Shown: one piece after another, positions 1-7,856 of the stretch
How the letters are laid out: each line of letters begins with the position of its first letter
Position numbering within the stretch: position 1 is the first letter of the stretch
Assembly: GCF_006542765.1 (NCBI RefSeq)
Contig: NZ_SKCD01000022.1
Location: forward strand, 372,001-436,000
Direction: 5' to 3'
Source: Paenibacillus luteus
Lineage (GTDB): Bacteria > Bacillota > Bacilli > Paenibacillales > Paenibacillaceae
Length of the DNA stretch: 64,000 bases
The notes under the pieces: generated by a model
Database searches by the model: none
Told to the model about the DNA's origin: nothing
What the model saw: only the letters and a program-made list of their open reading frames with translations
Program-made: the position numbers and the translations under genes

Positions 1-184
1 ACCACTTGAAACCAACAAAAGTGGATTGAGACAAAGGTGTCGGCGGCGTATAGTCAAAGAAGGCATAAACCCAACCATATAGCGGGTAGTATGCAAAGAT
101 AGCAAGTAAACACATGAAAGGCAGTATGTATAGAAATTTTTTAATAGATTCACTTTTCATCCTGTATTCTTTTGTACGCACCAT
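1..184 (-). CDS. Sugar ABC transporter permease, LplB type, N-terminal part only
   Basis: The minus strand encodes about 61 residues starting MVRTKEYRMKSES and containing one hydrophobic segment (about residues 14-36, with LYILPFMCLLAIFAYYPLYG), then FDYTPPTPLSQSTFVGFKW. This is the usual N-terminus of LplB/YteP-type permeases of oligosaccharide importers, in which the first membrane helix precedes the 'FVGF' segment. The ATG at 184 has a good AGGGGG ribosome binding site about six bases upstream. The rest of the gene, and probably the partner permease and binding protein, lies beyond the left edge. The palindrome at 208-225 lies directly upstream. Confidence 0.8.
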   Translation of the reverse strand, partial: MVRTKEYRMKSESIKKFLYILPFMCLLAIFAYYPLYGWVYAFFDYTPPTPLSQSTFVGFKW

Positions 185-207
185 GTAATCCCCCTATAAA
201 TAATTTA

Positions 208-225
208 ATTGGAAGCGCTTCCAAT
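208..225. promoter_or_regulatory. Perfect 18-bp palindrome, LacI-family operator or cre-like site
   Basis: The sequence ATTGGAAGCGCTTCCAAT is a perfect palindrome with a central CG, the form bound by LacI/GalR-family repressors, including CcpA. It matches the cre consensus except at the W positions. It sits about 24 bases upstream of the permease start codon at 184, so it probably represses that transporter operon. Confidence 0.6.
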
Positions 226-450
226 ACTACAGAAATGAAATAATTTGCGATGCCAGACAACCAGCAAACACTCCCTTTCTGGCCCATACACCTCCGTAAA
301 CGCATTATTTATCCTTCAATTAATTACCAACTTTCTTATAAATAGTAAATTATAAGCCGCCTAAAAACAATGATCTATACTCACGTATAATTGATATATC
401 CTGCGATGGTTTGATTGTAAATTTAATAGCAGTTCAATAAATTTCAATAT

Positions 451-513
451 AAAAAAAGCTCCCTAAACAGACTCAGGTTAAGAATAAATTCACCTGTTCA
501 CTGTAAGAGGAGC
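451..513 (-). terminator. Rho-independent terminator of the xylonate/GH43 operon
   Basis: Read on the minus strand, an imperfect stem opens with GCTCCTCTTACAG, closes with CTGTTTAGGGAGC, and is followed by seven U residues. It lies 36 bases past the GH43 stop codon at 549. The remainder of 185-548 is AT-rich and shows no gene. Confidence 0.65.
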
Positions 514-548
514 ATGTTATTTACTTCGGCTTCTGATTATGAAGCAAA

Positions 549-2084
549 TTACGATAATACATTGTACTGGAACTTCGAAAACTCGGCCATTCCTCCAAAC
601 CTATCTGTAGAGAATAAAAACAGCCCGATGCGGCATCCCATAAAATAATCAAGCTTGTATACCATTTGATGTGGATTACCGAGCTGCTTCCATTCCTCAC
701 CCTCCCGGTAGCTGAACGTGCATGTATCCGCATTATTCATAAAGTTGCCGTACGCTTTAAGCATTACCTTAGTTCCGTAGATGGGAACCCTGGCATACTC
801 TGTCCCAGGCTCGTCATCCACCATGCTTCCGAATAAAGATGTATCTTCGCTTTTTCTAGCCATCAACACCAGATATAATTGCCCCTCTTCTTGGGTCAAG
901 GCTATGTAGGCGTACGTGCCGATTAAGAAACATAACCCCGCATAATCGCCATTGTTCAGCTCGCTTCCATCAAGGGTAACCACTGCTTCGCAAGCAGGAC
1001 CTATTGCGCGTTGTGTGAGCGTGTTGATCGCAAATGTCAGGTTAGGGCTTATATTTCCGGAGCGCACTCGGTAGCTTCCTGGTTTTTCTGTCACCGACCA
1101 AAGCGTTTCATTAGGAATATGATTCCATTGCCAAAAATCTTTCAATTGAACCTTCCCGTTTGAATCCGGCTCATAGCGGAATTCATCGCTTCCAATCAGA
1201 GATTTGTACGTGTAGTCAGGTCTTGTGCTTGGGATATCAATCGTTTTTGGCGTCTCCTTCGCAAAAACCGGGAAACCATCCACAAACTCCAATGGGACGA
1301 TGACCGGAACCCTGCCCACAGCTCCATGGTCTTGAAATAATAGGGCATACCATAGTCCTTCCGGCGTATCAACGATCCCGCCTTGCGCGACTCCAGAATT
1401 GAAGTACCCCCTATCGTCATTGAAGACCTCACCGCCAGAAAATTCACCCTCCAGCGAATCCGATACATAACAAGCTTGGGTTCTACGGCCGTACGCTGGC
1501 GATATGTGAATAAAGAAGGCATAATATTTGCCTCTGATCTTGTAAAAGTGCGCCCCCTCATAACCCAAATCATACGGCGGGGTATCTCTTACGATCACAC
1601 GTTCTAGGCCGCCAGGCTTGGGACCGGAAAGATCGTCCTTTAGTTCCGTGAGCATGATCTCTGCATTTCCGTAGATTAAATACACGCGACCGTCATCGTC
1701 AAACAGCAACGAGCAATCGTGATAAAAGCCTTCAATATATTGCTTAGTCCAAGGTCCGTTGATCTCCTCAGCTGAATACAAATAAGTCTTGCGTGTATCA
1801 TTCGCCGCAAAGACAACATAAAATTTCCCATTATGATGGCGTAGAGATGCAGCCCACATCCCTTGCCCATAAATTTGCTGTCCGTTTTCTAGCCGCTGTG
1901 CAGGCGTATTCTCTAGAACATCGAATACATGCGTTGCCGTTTCCCAATGCAGCAAATCATACGAGCGCAAGATGACGCAGCCCGGCATCATATGCATGGT
2001 AGTGCTGACCATGTAGTACGTATCGCCAACCCGTATGACGTCGAGATCCGGGTAATCCCCCCAAATAATAGGGTTCTTTGACAT
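549..2084 (-). CDS. Intracellular GH43 beta-xylosidase / alpha-L-arabinofuranosidase
   Basis: A 511-residue family 43 glycoside hydrolase with no signal peptide, so it should act in the cytoplasm on imported xylo- or arabinoxylo-oligosaccharides. The catalytic triad expected for the five-bladed propeller can be placed: base Asp13 (YPDLD), transition-state Asp123 (YHDCSLLF) and acid Glu176 (GYEGAHF). Residues from about 310 to 510 look like the concanavalin-like C-terminal domain common in GH43 xylosidases. The start at 2084 is preferred over the upstream in-frame ATG at 2156 because GGGGAG lies seven bases before it and MSKNPIIWGD is the conserved beginning. It follows the yjhG-like gene by 115 bases on the same strand, and may be the last gene of the xylonate operon. 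Its N-terminal half closely resembles the secreted GH43 at 23300-26545. Choice between xylosidase and arabinofuranosidase cannot be made from sequence alone. Confidence 0.85.
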   Translation of the reverse strand: MSKNPIIWGDYPDLDVIRVGDTYYMVSTTMHMMPGCVILRSYDLLHWETATHVFDVLENTPAQRLENGQQIYGQGMWAASLRHHNGKFYVVFAANDTRKTYLYSAEEINGPWTKQYIEGFYHDCSLLFDDDGRVYLIYGNAEIMLTELKDDLSGPKPGGLERVIVRDTPPYDLGYEGAHFYKIRGKYYAFFIHISPAYGRRTQACYVSDSLEGEFSGGEVFNDDRGYFNSGVAQGGIVDTPEGLWYALLFQDHGAVGRVPVIVPLEFVDGFPVFAKETPKTIDIPSTRPDYTYKSLIGSDEFRYEPDSNGKVQLKDFWQWNHIPNETLWSVTEKPGSYRVRSGNISPNLTFAINTLTQRAIGPACEAVVTLDGSELNNGDYAGLCFLIGTYAYIALTQEEGQLYLVLMARKSEDTSLFGSMVDDEPGTEYARVPIYGTKVMLKAYGNFMNNADTCTFSYREGEEWKQLGNPHQMVYKLDYFMGCRIGLFLFSTDRFGGMAEFSKFQYNVLS

Positions 2085-2199
2085 TTGTATCTCCCCTATT
2101 CTGTAATTGGACCCGCTCAAGCGAGCAGGCCCATTCATCAACATTACTTGTCCCAACCCTTATCCCCTTGACGCAATACCTCTGTCAAGTCCTGATGAA

Positions 2200-4194
2200 T
2201 CAGCCTTCTCCAGCGCCAGCTTCCAGTGCAAGCATACGCTTGCCTGCCTCCAGCGTCTGAATAATGCGGTCTGTATCATACACACAGCCTTTCCAGGTTC
2301 CGCCGCTCGCTGATTGCAGCGCGGCCCAAAGACGGGTATCATCCGGAAGATCAGGGTCTTCCGCAAGCGAGGGATGCGGCGTTCTTGAGGAAAGGATCGT
2401 TGCCCCCGCCTCAGGAGTGTCCGGCAGTTCGCCGCAGCCGACCATATCGATGGAGCCCTCTAACTTGCGTGTGTCGATACGGATATCTACCCAGTCTCCA
2501 TCACGCAAGCGCCCGACTGGACCGCCTGCAAGTGCTTCCGGCCCGATATGTCCGATACAGGCGCCAGTCGACACGCCAGAGAATCTGGCGTCGGTCAGAA
2601 GCGACACCTGCTTGCCGAAGGTCAAATGCTTCAGCGCTGATGTCAACTGGTACGTCTCTTCCATCCCGGTCCCTGTTGGGCCGCGCCCGATCAGTGCCAA
2701 TATGTCGCCAGCGGAGATGCCTCCGGTCTTAATGGCGCGAATGGCGTCGCGCTCGGTCGTGTATACCTTGACCCGTCCGACATGCCGGAATACACCATCG
2801 ACGTCAAGAACCGACGCATCGATAGCCGTTGACTTTATGACGGAGCCTTCCGGCGCGATATTTCCAGTCGGGAACGTAACCGTCGGCGCCAAGCCAGCGA
2901 TCCGCGCCTGATCCGGGCTATAGATAACTGTATCGGGGTCGATCCCTTCTTGCTCTGCAAGATAGTTTCGCATGCTTTGCCGCCGCTCAGAGGTCTCCCA
3001 CCAGTCCAACGTCTCATTCAATGTCACACCAGCTGCGGTGAGCACGCTTACATCAAGCACGCCGAGCCGCCGCAGATGAAGCATAACCTCCGGCACTCCG
3101 CCGGCAAGAAACACACGAACTGTCGGATGTGGAACAGGACCATTCGGCAGCACACTGACCAGCCGTGGAACCTTGCGGTTGACTGCCGCCCAGTCGCTGG
3201 CGTTCGGCACCTTGAGCCCTGCAGCATGAGCAATCGCAGGAATATGCAGCAGCAGATTCGTCGAGCCGCCGAACGCAGCATGAACCGCCATTGCGTTTTG
3301 AATAGACGCGTCTGTAAGCAGGTCAGCCAGTGTGAGGCCCTTTCTGGCAAGCGCCATAGCCGCACGTGCGGATTGACGCGCCATCTCTGTCCAGACCGGC
3401 TGGCCCGAGGGAGCTAGCGCGGCGTGAGGCACGGTCAGCCCGAGTGCCTCCGCTACGACCTGCGCCGTTCCCGCCGTTCCGAGGAACTGGCAGCCTCCGC
3501 CCGGCGTCGCGCAGGCTCGGCAGCCAAGATCGGCAGCCTCCTCGAGCGACAGCTCGCCGTTTGCGTATCGTGCGCCAATCGTCTGGATTTTGCCGGCATC
3601 CTCGCCATTTGTCGGCGGCAGCGTAACGCCGCCAGGCACAATAACACCAGGCAAACTTTTCATTCCGGCAAGCGCCAACATCATTGCAGGCAAGCCTTTG
3701 TCACAGGTCGCAACTCCCACAACAGCTGCTCGGGTGGGCAGCGAGCGGATCAGTCGACGCATCACCATTGCCGCATCGTTGCGGTAAGGCAAAGAATCGA
3801 ACATACCCGATGTACCCTGCGAGCGTCCGTCGCACGGATCGCTAACATGAGCTGCGAACGGGATACCGCCCGCCTCGGTAATTTCTTTCGCCGCCGCTTT
3901 CATTAATAGACCGATTTCCCAGTGGCCAGTGTGGTAGCCTAGCGCGGCAGGTGTCCCATCCTCGTTGCGGATACCGCCAAGCGTCCCCATAATGAGAACC
4001 TCCCTGCCCAGCAAGCGATCCGTCCGCCATCCCATGCCGACATTCTGGCTCCAGCCGAACAGGTCGCCGCTTGGCGCGTTCAGTAAAAGCTCCGGGGTCA
4101 GCGGGAGCTTGCCAGAAGGCCCCGGAGCATGCGTGGCCACCTCGAAATAATCCGCGCCGTCCGGGCCCATAACATGTTTTAACAGATCCTCCAT
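2200..4194 (-). CDS. yjhG: D-xylonate dehydratase, YjhG/YagF family
   Basis: A 664-residue IlvD/Edd-superfamily dehydratase. Its length and sequence style (SDPCDGRSQGTSGM, GVATCDKGLPAMM, CRACATPGGGCQFLGTAGTAQ) match the YjhG/YagF branch (about 655 residues in E. coli), whose members dehydrate D-xylonate to 2-keto-3-deoxy-D-xylonate. The cysteines in these motifs are expected to bind the iron-sulfur cluster. The start at 4194 has AGGGG nine bases upstream and lies 19 bases after the aldehyde dehydrogenase stop, so the two are co-transcribed. The operon partners, an FAH-fold dehydratase and a KGSADH-type dehydrogenase, make xylonate the best-supported substrate; another pentonate such as L-arabonate remains possible. 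Confidence 0.88.
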   Translation of the reverse strand: MEDLLKHVMGPDGADYFEVATHAPGPSGKLPLTPELLLNAPSGDLFGWSQNVGMGWRTDRLLGREVLIMGTLGGIRNEDGTPAALGYHTGHWEIGLLMKAAAKEITEAGGIPFAAHVSDPCDGRSQGTSGMFDSLPYRNDAAMVMRRLIRSLPTRAAVVGVATCDKGLPAMMLALAGMKSLPGVIVPGGVTLPPTNGEDAGKIQTIGARYANGELSLEEAADLGCRACATPGGGCQFLGTAGTAQVVAEALGLTVPHAALAPSGQPVWTEMARQSARAAMALARKGLTLADLLTDASIQNAMAVHAAFGGSTNLLLHIPAIAHAAGLKVPNASDWAAVNRKVPRLVSVLPNGPVPHPTVRVFLAGGVPEVMLHLRRLGVLDVSVLTAAGVTLNETLDWWETSERRQSMRNYLAEQEGIDPDTVIYSPDQARIAGLAPTVTFPTGNIAPEGSVIKSTAIDASVLDVDGVFRHVGRVKVYTTERDAIRAIKTGGISAGDILALIGRGPTGTGMEETYQLTSALKHLTFGKQVSLLTDARFSGVSTGACIGHIGPEALAGGPVGRLRDGDWVDIRIDTRKLEGSIDMVGCGELPDTPEAGATILSSRTPHPSLAEDPDLPDDTRLWAALQSASGGTWKGCVYDTDRIIQTLEAGKRMLALEAGAGEG

Positions 4195-4213
4195 CGCACG
4201 TATCCCCTTCTAG

Positions 4214-5695
4214 TTATGGCTTCATGAATACCGTTTTCACTGATGTGTAAAACTCGACGGCCGCCTGTCCCTGCTCACGAGAGTGGGAGCTGGAGCCCTT
4301 CATGCCACCGAACGGTGCCTGCAGCTCCACGCCAGCAGTCTCGGCGTTAACCCGAACGAGACCTGCATCCGTTTCCTGAATGAACTTTAATGCATAACCC
4401 AAATTGCTCGTATAAAGGGAGGCGCTGAGTCCATATTTTGTATCGTTCGCGAGTTCAATTGCCTCATCCAGGTCGCGTGCCTCAATTAACGCCAGCACCG
4501 GCCCAAAAATTTCCTCCCGAGCAATGGCCATCGACGAAGTCACCTTGTCGAATACGGCCGGAGTGATGAAATAGCCGTCCGCTAACGCCGGATCGTCCAG
4601 TCGCTCGCCGCCGAACAGCAGCTCTGCTCCTTCTTCCTTACCCTTGCGAATGTAATCAAGCACAGTTTCATACTGCTTCCGGCTAGCGCACGGGCCAAGC
4701 CACGTCTCCGGGTTCAAGCCGTCGCCTACCTGAAGCTTTGTTACCTTCTCGAGCAATTTCGTCCTAAACGTCTCGTAAACGTCACTGACGACGATAACCC
4801 GGCTCGTTGCAGTACACTTCTGGCCGGTGGAGCGAAGCCCTCCGCTAATTGTAGCATCAACCGCTAGATCCAGATCGGCATCAGCTGCGATGATGATCGG
4901 ATTTTTACCGCCCATCTCCAGCTGGTACTTCGCCCCGCGTGCCAGAGCTGTCTGGCCGACACGCTTGCCGACTGTGTCAGAGCCTGTAAAGGTTACGCCG
5001 TGAATGCCCGGATGCTCGGCAATCCCCTGTCCAATAACGGCACCGTCTCCGATGACCATGTTTACAACGCCCGCCGGAAAACCGGCTTCGTGGAAGCAAG
5101 CCATGACCAGTGAGGCGGTGAGGGCCGTTTCAGCCGCCGGCTTCCAGATGACGGTGTTGCCAAACACCAGTGCAGGAGCCATTTTCCATATAGGAATTGC
5201 AACAGGAAAATTCCAAGGTGAAATGACGCCGACGACGCCAAGCGGTGCACGGGTCGTGAACATCAGCGCTTCCGCATCTGTTGCCGGAATCACGTCGCCG
5301 ACCGAACGCATCCCCTCACCTGCGTAATAGCGTAAAATAGCCGCGCCACGAGCCGTCTCGCCCTTCGCCTCGCCAAGCGTCTTGCCCATCTCTCGGGTCA
5401 TCGCACGGCCGATCTCATTCATACGGCTCTCCAGCAGATCAGCCGCCTTGAAGAGGAGCGCTCCGCGCTGCGCACCCGCCAGCTTTCGCCAAGCTTTCCG
5501 AGCCGCTTCGGCGGATTCAACCGCAATGCTTAGATCCTCGTAGTCGGATTCGGGAATTAAGCTAACCATCTCGCTGCTGCGGGCCGGATTAAAGCCTGGC
5601 TTGCGTCTGCCCGTGAGTGGCGACTTCCATTCGCCTCCAATATAGTTGTCAATTTCAGGAACATTCAGGTTCGTTGTGTTTTCGCTGTTTGTCAT
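4214..5695 (-). CDS. Alpha-ketoglutarate semialdehyde dehydrogenase
   Basis: A 493-residue NAD(P)-dependent aldehyde dehydrogenase. Landmarks include SPWNFPVAIP, the base Glu260 in LEMGGKNP, and the catalytic Cys294 in GQKCTATSR. The GQKCTA form and overall sequence resemble alpha-ketoglutarate semialdehyde dehydrogenases such as B. subtilis YcbD, which oxidise 2,5-dioxopentanoate to alpha-ketoglutarate. The start at 5695 is chosen because AAGGGGG lies upstream; the longer in-frame start at 5740 would overlap the preceding gene. Only 13 bases separate it from the FAH-family gene. In context it should carry out the last step of the Weimberg pathway. Confidence 0.88.
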   Translation of the reverse strand: MTNSENTTNLNVPEIDNYIGGEWKSPLTGRRKPGFNPARSSEMVSLIPESDYEDLSIAVESAEAARKAWRKLAGAQRGALLFKAADLLESRMNEIGRAMTREMGKTLGEAKGETARGAAILRYYAGEGMRSVGDVIPATDAEALMFTTRAPLGVVGVISPWNFPVAIPIWKMAPALVFGNTVIWKPAAETALTASLVMACFHEAGFPAGVVNMVIGDGAVIGQGIAEHPGIHGVTFTGSDTVGKRVGQTALARGAKYQLEMGGKNPIIIAADADLDLAVDATISGGLRSTGQKCTATSRVIVVSDVYETFRTKLLEKVTKLQVGDGLNPETWLGPCASRKQYETVLDYIRKGKEEGAELLFGGERLDDPALADGYFITPAVFDKVTSSMAIAREEIFGPVLALIEARDLDEAIELANDTKYGLSASLYTSNLGYALKFIQETDAGLVRVNAETAGVELQAPFGGMKGSSSHSREQGQAAVEFYTSVKTVFMKP

Positions 5696-5708
5696 TATTT
5701 TTTCCCCC

Positions 5709-6614
5709 TTATGCATGAATAGGAGCCGTGTCCAGCTCATGAGCGCAAATTACCGTGTTCACCAGTGTTCCGATACCTTCGATTTCAATTTCGATCCGGT
5801 CACCAGAGGCCAGCGTGAACTGGTTCGGCGGAACAAGACAGGTCCCTGTCAGCAGCACCGTACCGTCGAACAGCTCATTATCCCGTTTCAGGAAGCCGAC
5901 AAGATCCTCCAGTTTGCGCTTTAACAGCCCCGTATGAGCCGTTTCTTCAACGACTAGTGCTCCGTCCCGGTAAATGCGGCAAGTAATCGAGAGGGCATAC
6001 GGATCAGCAACCGTCTCTGCCAACCGGACGAACGGTCCAATCGAGCAGGAACGCTTCCAAATTTTTGCCTGCGGCAGGTAAAGAGGATTTTCGCCCTCGA
6101 TGTCGCGGCAGCTCATATCATTGCCGGCCGTATAACCGATAATTGCGCCGGAACTGTCCAGGACAAGCCCAAGCTCTGCCTCCGGCACCTGCCACGTGGA
6201 GTCGCTTCTCAGGCATACCGACTCGCCAGGTCCAACGGTACGGGCCGCTGTCGATTTCATGAACAGCTCCGGCCGTTCGGCATCGTACACCTTGTCATAG
6301 AAAGTGTCAGCATCGAGCCGCCCCTCCGTCGCCTCGTAATTCCGCGCCTCACGGCTGCGCTGATACGTGACCCCTGCCGCCCATACCTCCGGTGCGTCCA
6401 GTGGCGTCGTCAAGTTCAGCGATTCTGCCGGAGCTGTGATCGCAGAGAGACTGCCGAGCATGCTCTCCACATAAGCAGCAGTTGACAATCCTGCGATGTG
6501 GGCATCTGCTACGAGTGTCATGAGATCCGGCGCATCTAGCCGGTATGTATCTCCGCCTTCAGTTATAACTCCCAAATAGGGACGCAAATTTTCTAGGTAT
6601 CGAAATATACGCAT
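5709..6614 (-). CDS. FAH-family 2-keto-3-deoxy-pentonate dehydratase (probable 2-keto-3-deoxy-D-xylonate dehydratase)
   Basis: A 301-residue fumarylacetoacetate hydrolase-fold protein. Recognisable parts are WAAGVTYQRSREAR, the metal-site Glu in VPEAELGLVL, and GYTAGNDMSCRDIEGENPLYLPQAK followed by WKRSCSIGP. Members of this branch include Caulobacter XylX and the Sulfolobus 2-keto-3-deoxy-arabonate dehydratase, which make alpha-ketoglutarate semialdehyde. It is the first enzyme gene of the operon, with CTGGAGG nine bases before the ATG and an operator-like element 25 bases upstream. Its position directly before a KGSADH and a YjhG-type dehydratase gives all three steps from xylonate to alpha-ketoglutarate. 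Other FAH activities cannot be excluded from sequence. Confidence 0.82.
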   Translation of the reverse strand: MRIFRYLENLRPYLGVITEGGDTYRLDAPDLMTLVADAHIAGLSTAAYVESMLGSLSAITAPAESLNLTTPLDAPEVWAAGVTYQRSREARNYEATEGRLDADTFYDKVYDAERPELFMKSTAARTVGPGESVCLRSDSTWQVPEAELGLVLDSSGAIIGYTAGNDMSCRDIEGENPLYLPQAKIWKRSCSIGPFVRLAETVADPYALSITCRIYRDGALVVEETAHTGLLKRKLEDLVGFLKRDNELFDGTVLLTGTCLVPPNQFTLASGDRIEIEIEGIGTLVNTVICAHELDTAPIHA

Positions 6615-6638
6615 AATTGTATGGCCTCCAGTTAAGTT

Positions 6639-6670
6639 GTTTTATATTATAAAACTATGTTCTTATATTA
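6639..6670. promoter_or_regulatory. Operator/promoter element before the xylonate operon, paired with 7494-7525
   Basis: The 32-base element contains AAACTATGTTCTTATAT and closely matches the element before the IclR gene. On the minus strand it overlaps a TATAAT -10 box, with TTGCTG about 19 bases upstream as a possible -35 box. It ends 25 bases before the FAH-family start codon. It probably binds the neighbouring IclR regulator. Confidence 0.65.
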
Positions 6671-6712
6671 CAGCAAAAGAAGACCCGGCCTGGATCTTTA
6701 CGTACCGTCTCG

Positions 6713-7471
6713 TTAGCTTGGACGGTGGCCGAGTCCGCGGGAGATCTGTTCTGCCGTTTCTTGCAAAAGCAAGACGAATGCCGCCAATTCCTCATCTCCG
6801 ACAGTTGACGTCATCGTTGAGATGCTAATCGCTGCCAGCATGTGGCCGTTGTGATCGTACACTGGTGCCGCGGCACAGCGAACACCTGCTTCATTCTCTT
6901 CCCGGTCGTAGGCGACGCCAGCGTTCCGTACCGATATCAGCTCTCCTTGAAAAGCTGACTGGTTTGAGATCGTCTGAGGCGTATGAATGGAATAGTCGTA
7001 CCCCTCCAACAGACGCTCTAGCTCGGCCTCCGGCATGTAAGCTGCTAGTACTTTACCGACTGCGCTGCTGTGCAGAGGTACACGCCGGCCAATCCGGGAA
7101 TATCGGATCGCTGCTTTGCTGCCCTCGACTTTATCAATGTAGACGCCCTCCGCTCCGTCCCGAATGACAAGATGAACGGTCTGTCCCGTCTTCCCTGACA
7201 GTGCGTCCATCGGTCCTCTCGCGATCTCACGAATGTCAAAGCTCTGCAACAGCAGCTGCCCCTTCTCCAGCAAACGCATGCCAAGCCGGTACAGCCCGTT
7301 CTCATCCTGTTCAATGTAGCGATGAAGTTGAAGCGTCTTTAGCAGGGAATGCACGGTACTTTTATGCAAGCCGACCCTGGTACTGATCTCGGTTATTTTC
7401 AACACTCGATTATGCTCATCAAATAAATCTAAAATAGTAAGTGCACGGTCGAGTGATTGAATGATCGGCAT
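6713..7471 (-). CDS. IclR-family transcriptional regulator of the xylonate operon
   Basis: A 252-residue protein with an N-terminal winged helix-turn-helix (about residues 5-65: SLDRALTILDLF, ISTRVGLHKSTVHSLLKTL) and a C-terminal IclR effector domain (about 80-245, including GRRVPLHSSAVGKVLAAY and YDREENEAGVRCAAAPV). IclR proteins usually sense small organic acids, so xylonate or 2-keto-3-deoxy-xylonate is a sensible but unproven effector. The ATG at 7471 follows an AAAGGGGGGG ribosome binding site. Matching operator-like elements before this gene and before the first enzyme gene suggest autoregulation and control of the operon. It shares orientation with the operon but is separated from it by 98 bases. 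Confidence 0.9.
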   Translation of the reverse strand: MPIIQSLDRALTILDLFDEHNRVLKITEISTRVGLHKSTVHSLLKTLQLHRYIEQDENGLYRLGMRLLEKGQLLLQSFDIREIARGPMDALSGKTGQTVHLVIRDGAEGVYIDKVEGSKAAIRYSRIGRRVPLHSSAVGKVLAAYMPEAELERLLEGYDYSIHTPQTISNQSAFQGELISVRNAGVAYDREENEAGVRCAAAPVYDHNGHMLAAISISTMTSTVGDEELAAFVLLLQETAEQISRGLGHRPS

Positions 7472-7493
7472 GAAAAATCCCCCCCTTTCCTTA

Positions 7494-7525
7494 GTTTTAT
7501 AATATAGAACATTGTTCTTATATAT
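7494..7525. promoter_or_regulatory. Operator/promoter element before the iclR-type gene
   Basis: The element contains the inverted repeat GAAC-ATT-GTTC within TATAGAACATTGTTCTTATA and repeats almost the whole 32-base element at 6639-6670. It lies 22 bases upstream of the IclR start codon. On the minus strand a TATATT box aligns with the TATAAT of the other copy. Confidence 0.65.
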
Positions 7526-7856
7526 TGTACCAAACTAGCGACGATGTCGTCCAGTTGGTTATCTCCTTTAAATTCCAACTTGTCTCTTTTTTCGGCCGCC
7601 GTGGCAAATACGATTCGCCTTTCCTGCAAACCATCGTCTTCCTTATCATGATCGACCGTGAAGCACCCTTGGCATGCAGACCGGACAACAACGCCGCATC
7701 GTTTCCGTAAGTACGGATAACGCGAGCAGAGCCAGCAGCTCCGCTTCTTTTCAGTCACTCGCTACCCGATTGCACTGGCCATAAGACGCTTTATATTACT
7801 ATCCGTCATTTCCAACATAATCGTGCCGAGCACAATTCAATACTGAATATCAAGAG
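7526..7856. other. Intergenic stretch with no recognisable gene
   Basis: About 330 bases lie between the iclR-type gene and the end of the cohesin-SLH gene. Short open frames occur on both strands (for example one on the minus strand entering the IclR start region), but none has a good ribosome binding site or a recognisable family motif. It may be a remnant of a lost gene. No clear terminator hairpin was found after the cohesin-SLH gene. Confidence 0.4.

Noticed and set aside
2264..3906. Several long plus-strand open frames opposite the dehydratase gene
   Set aside because: They are Arg/Ser/Pro-rich antisense shadows of a GC-rich gene with clear family identity on the minus strand.
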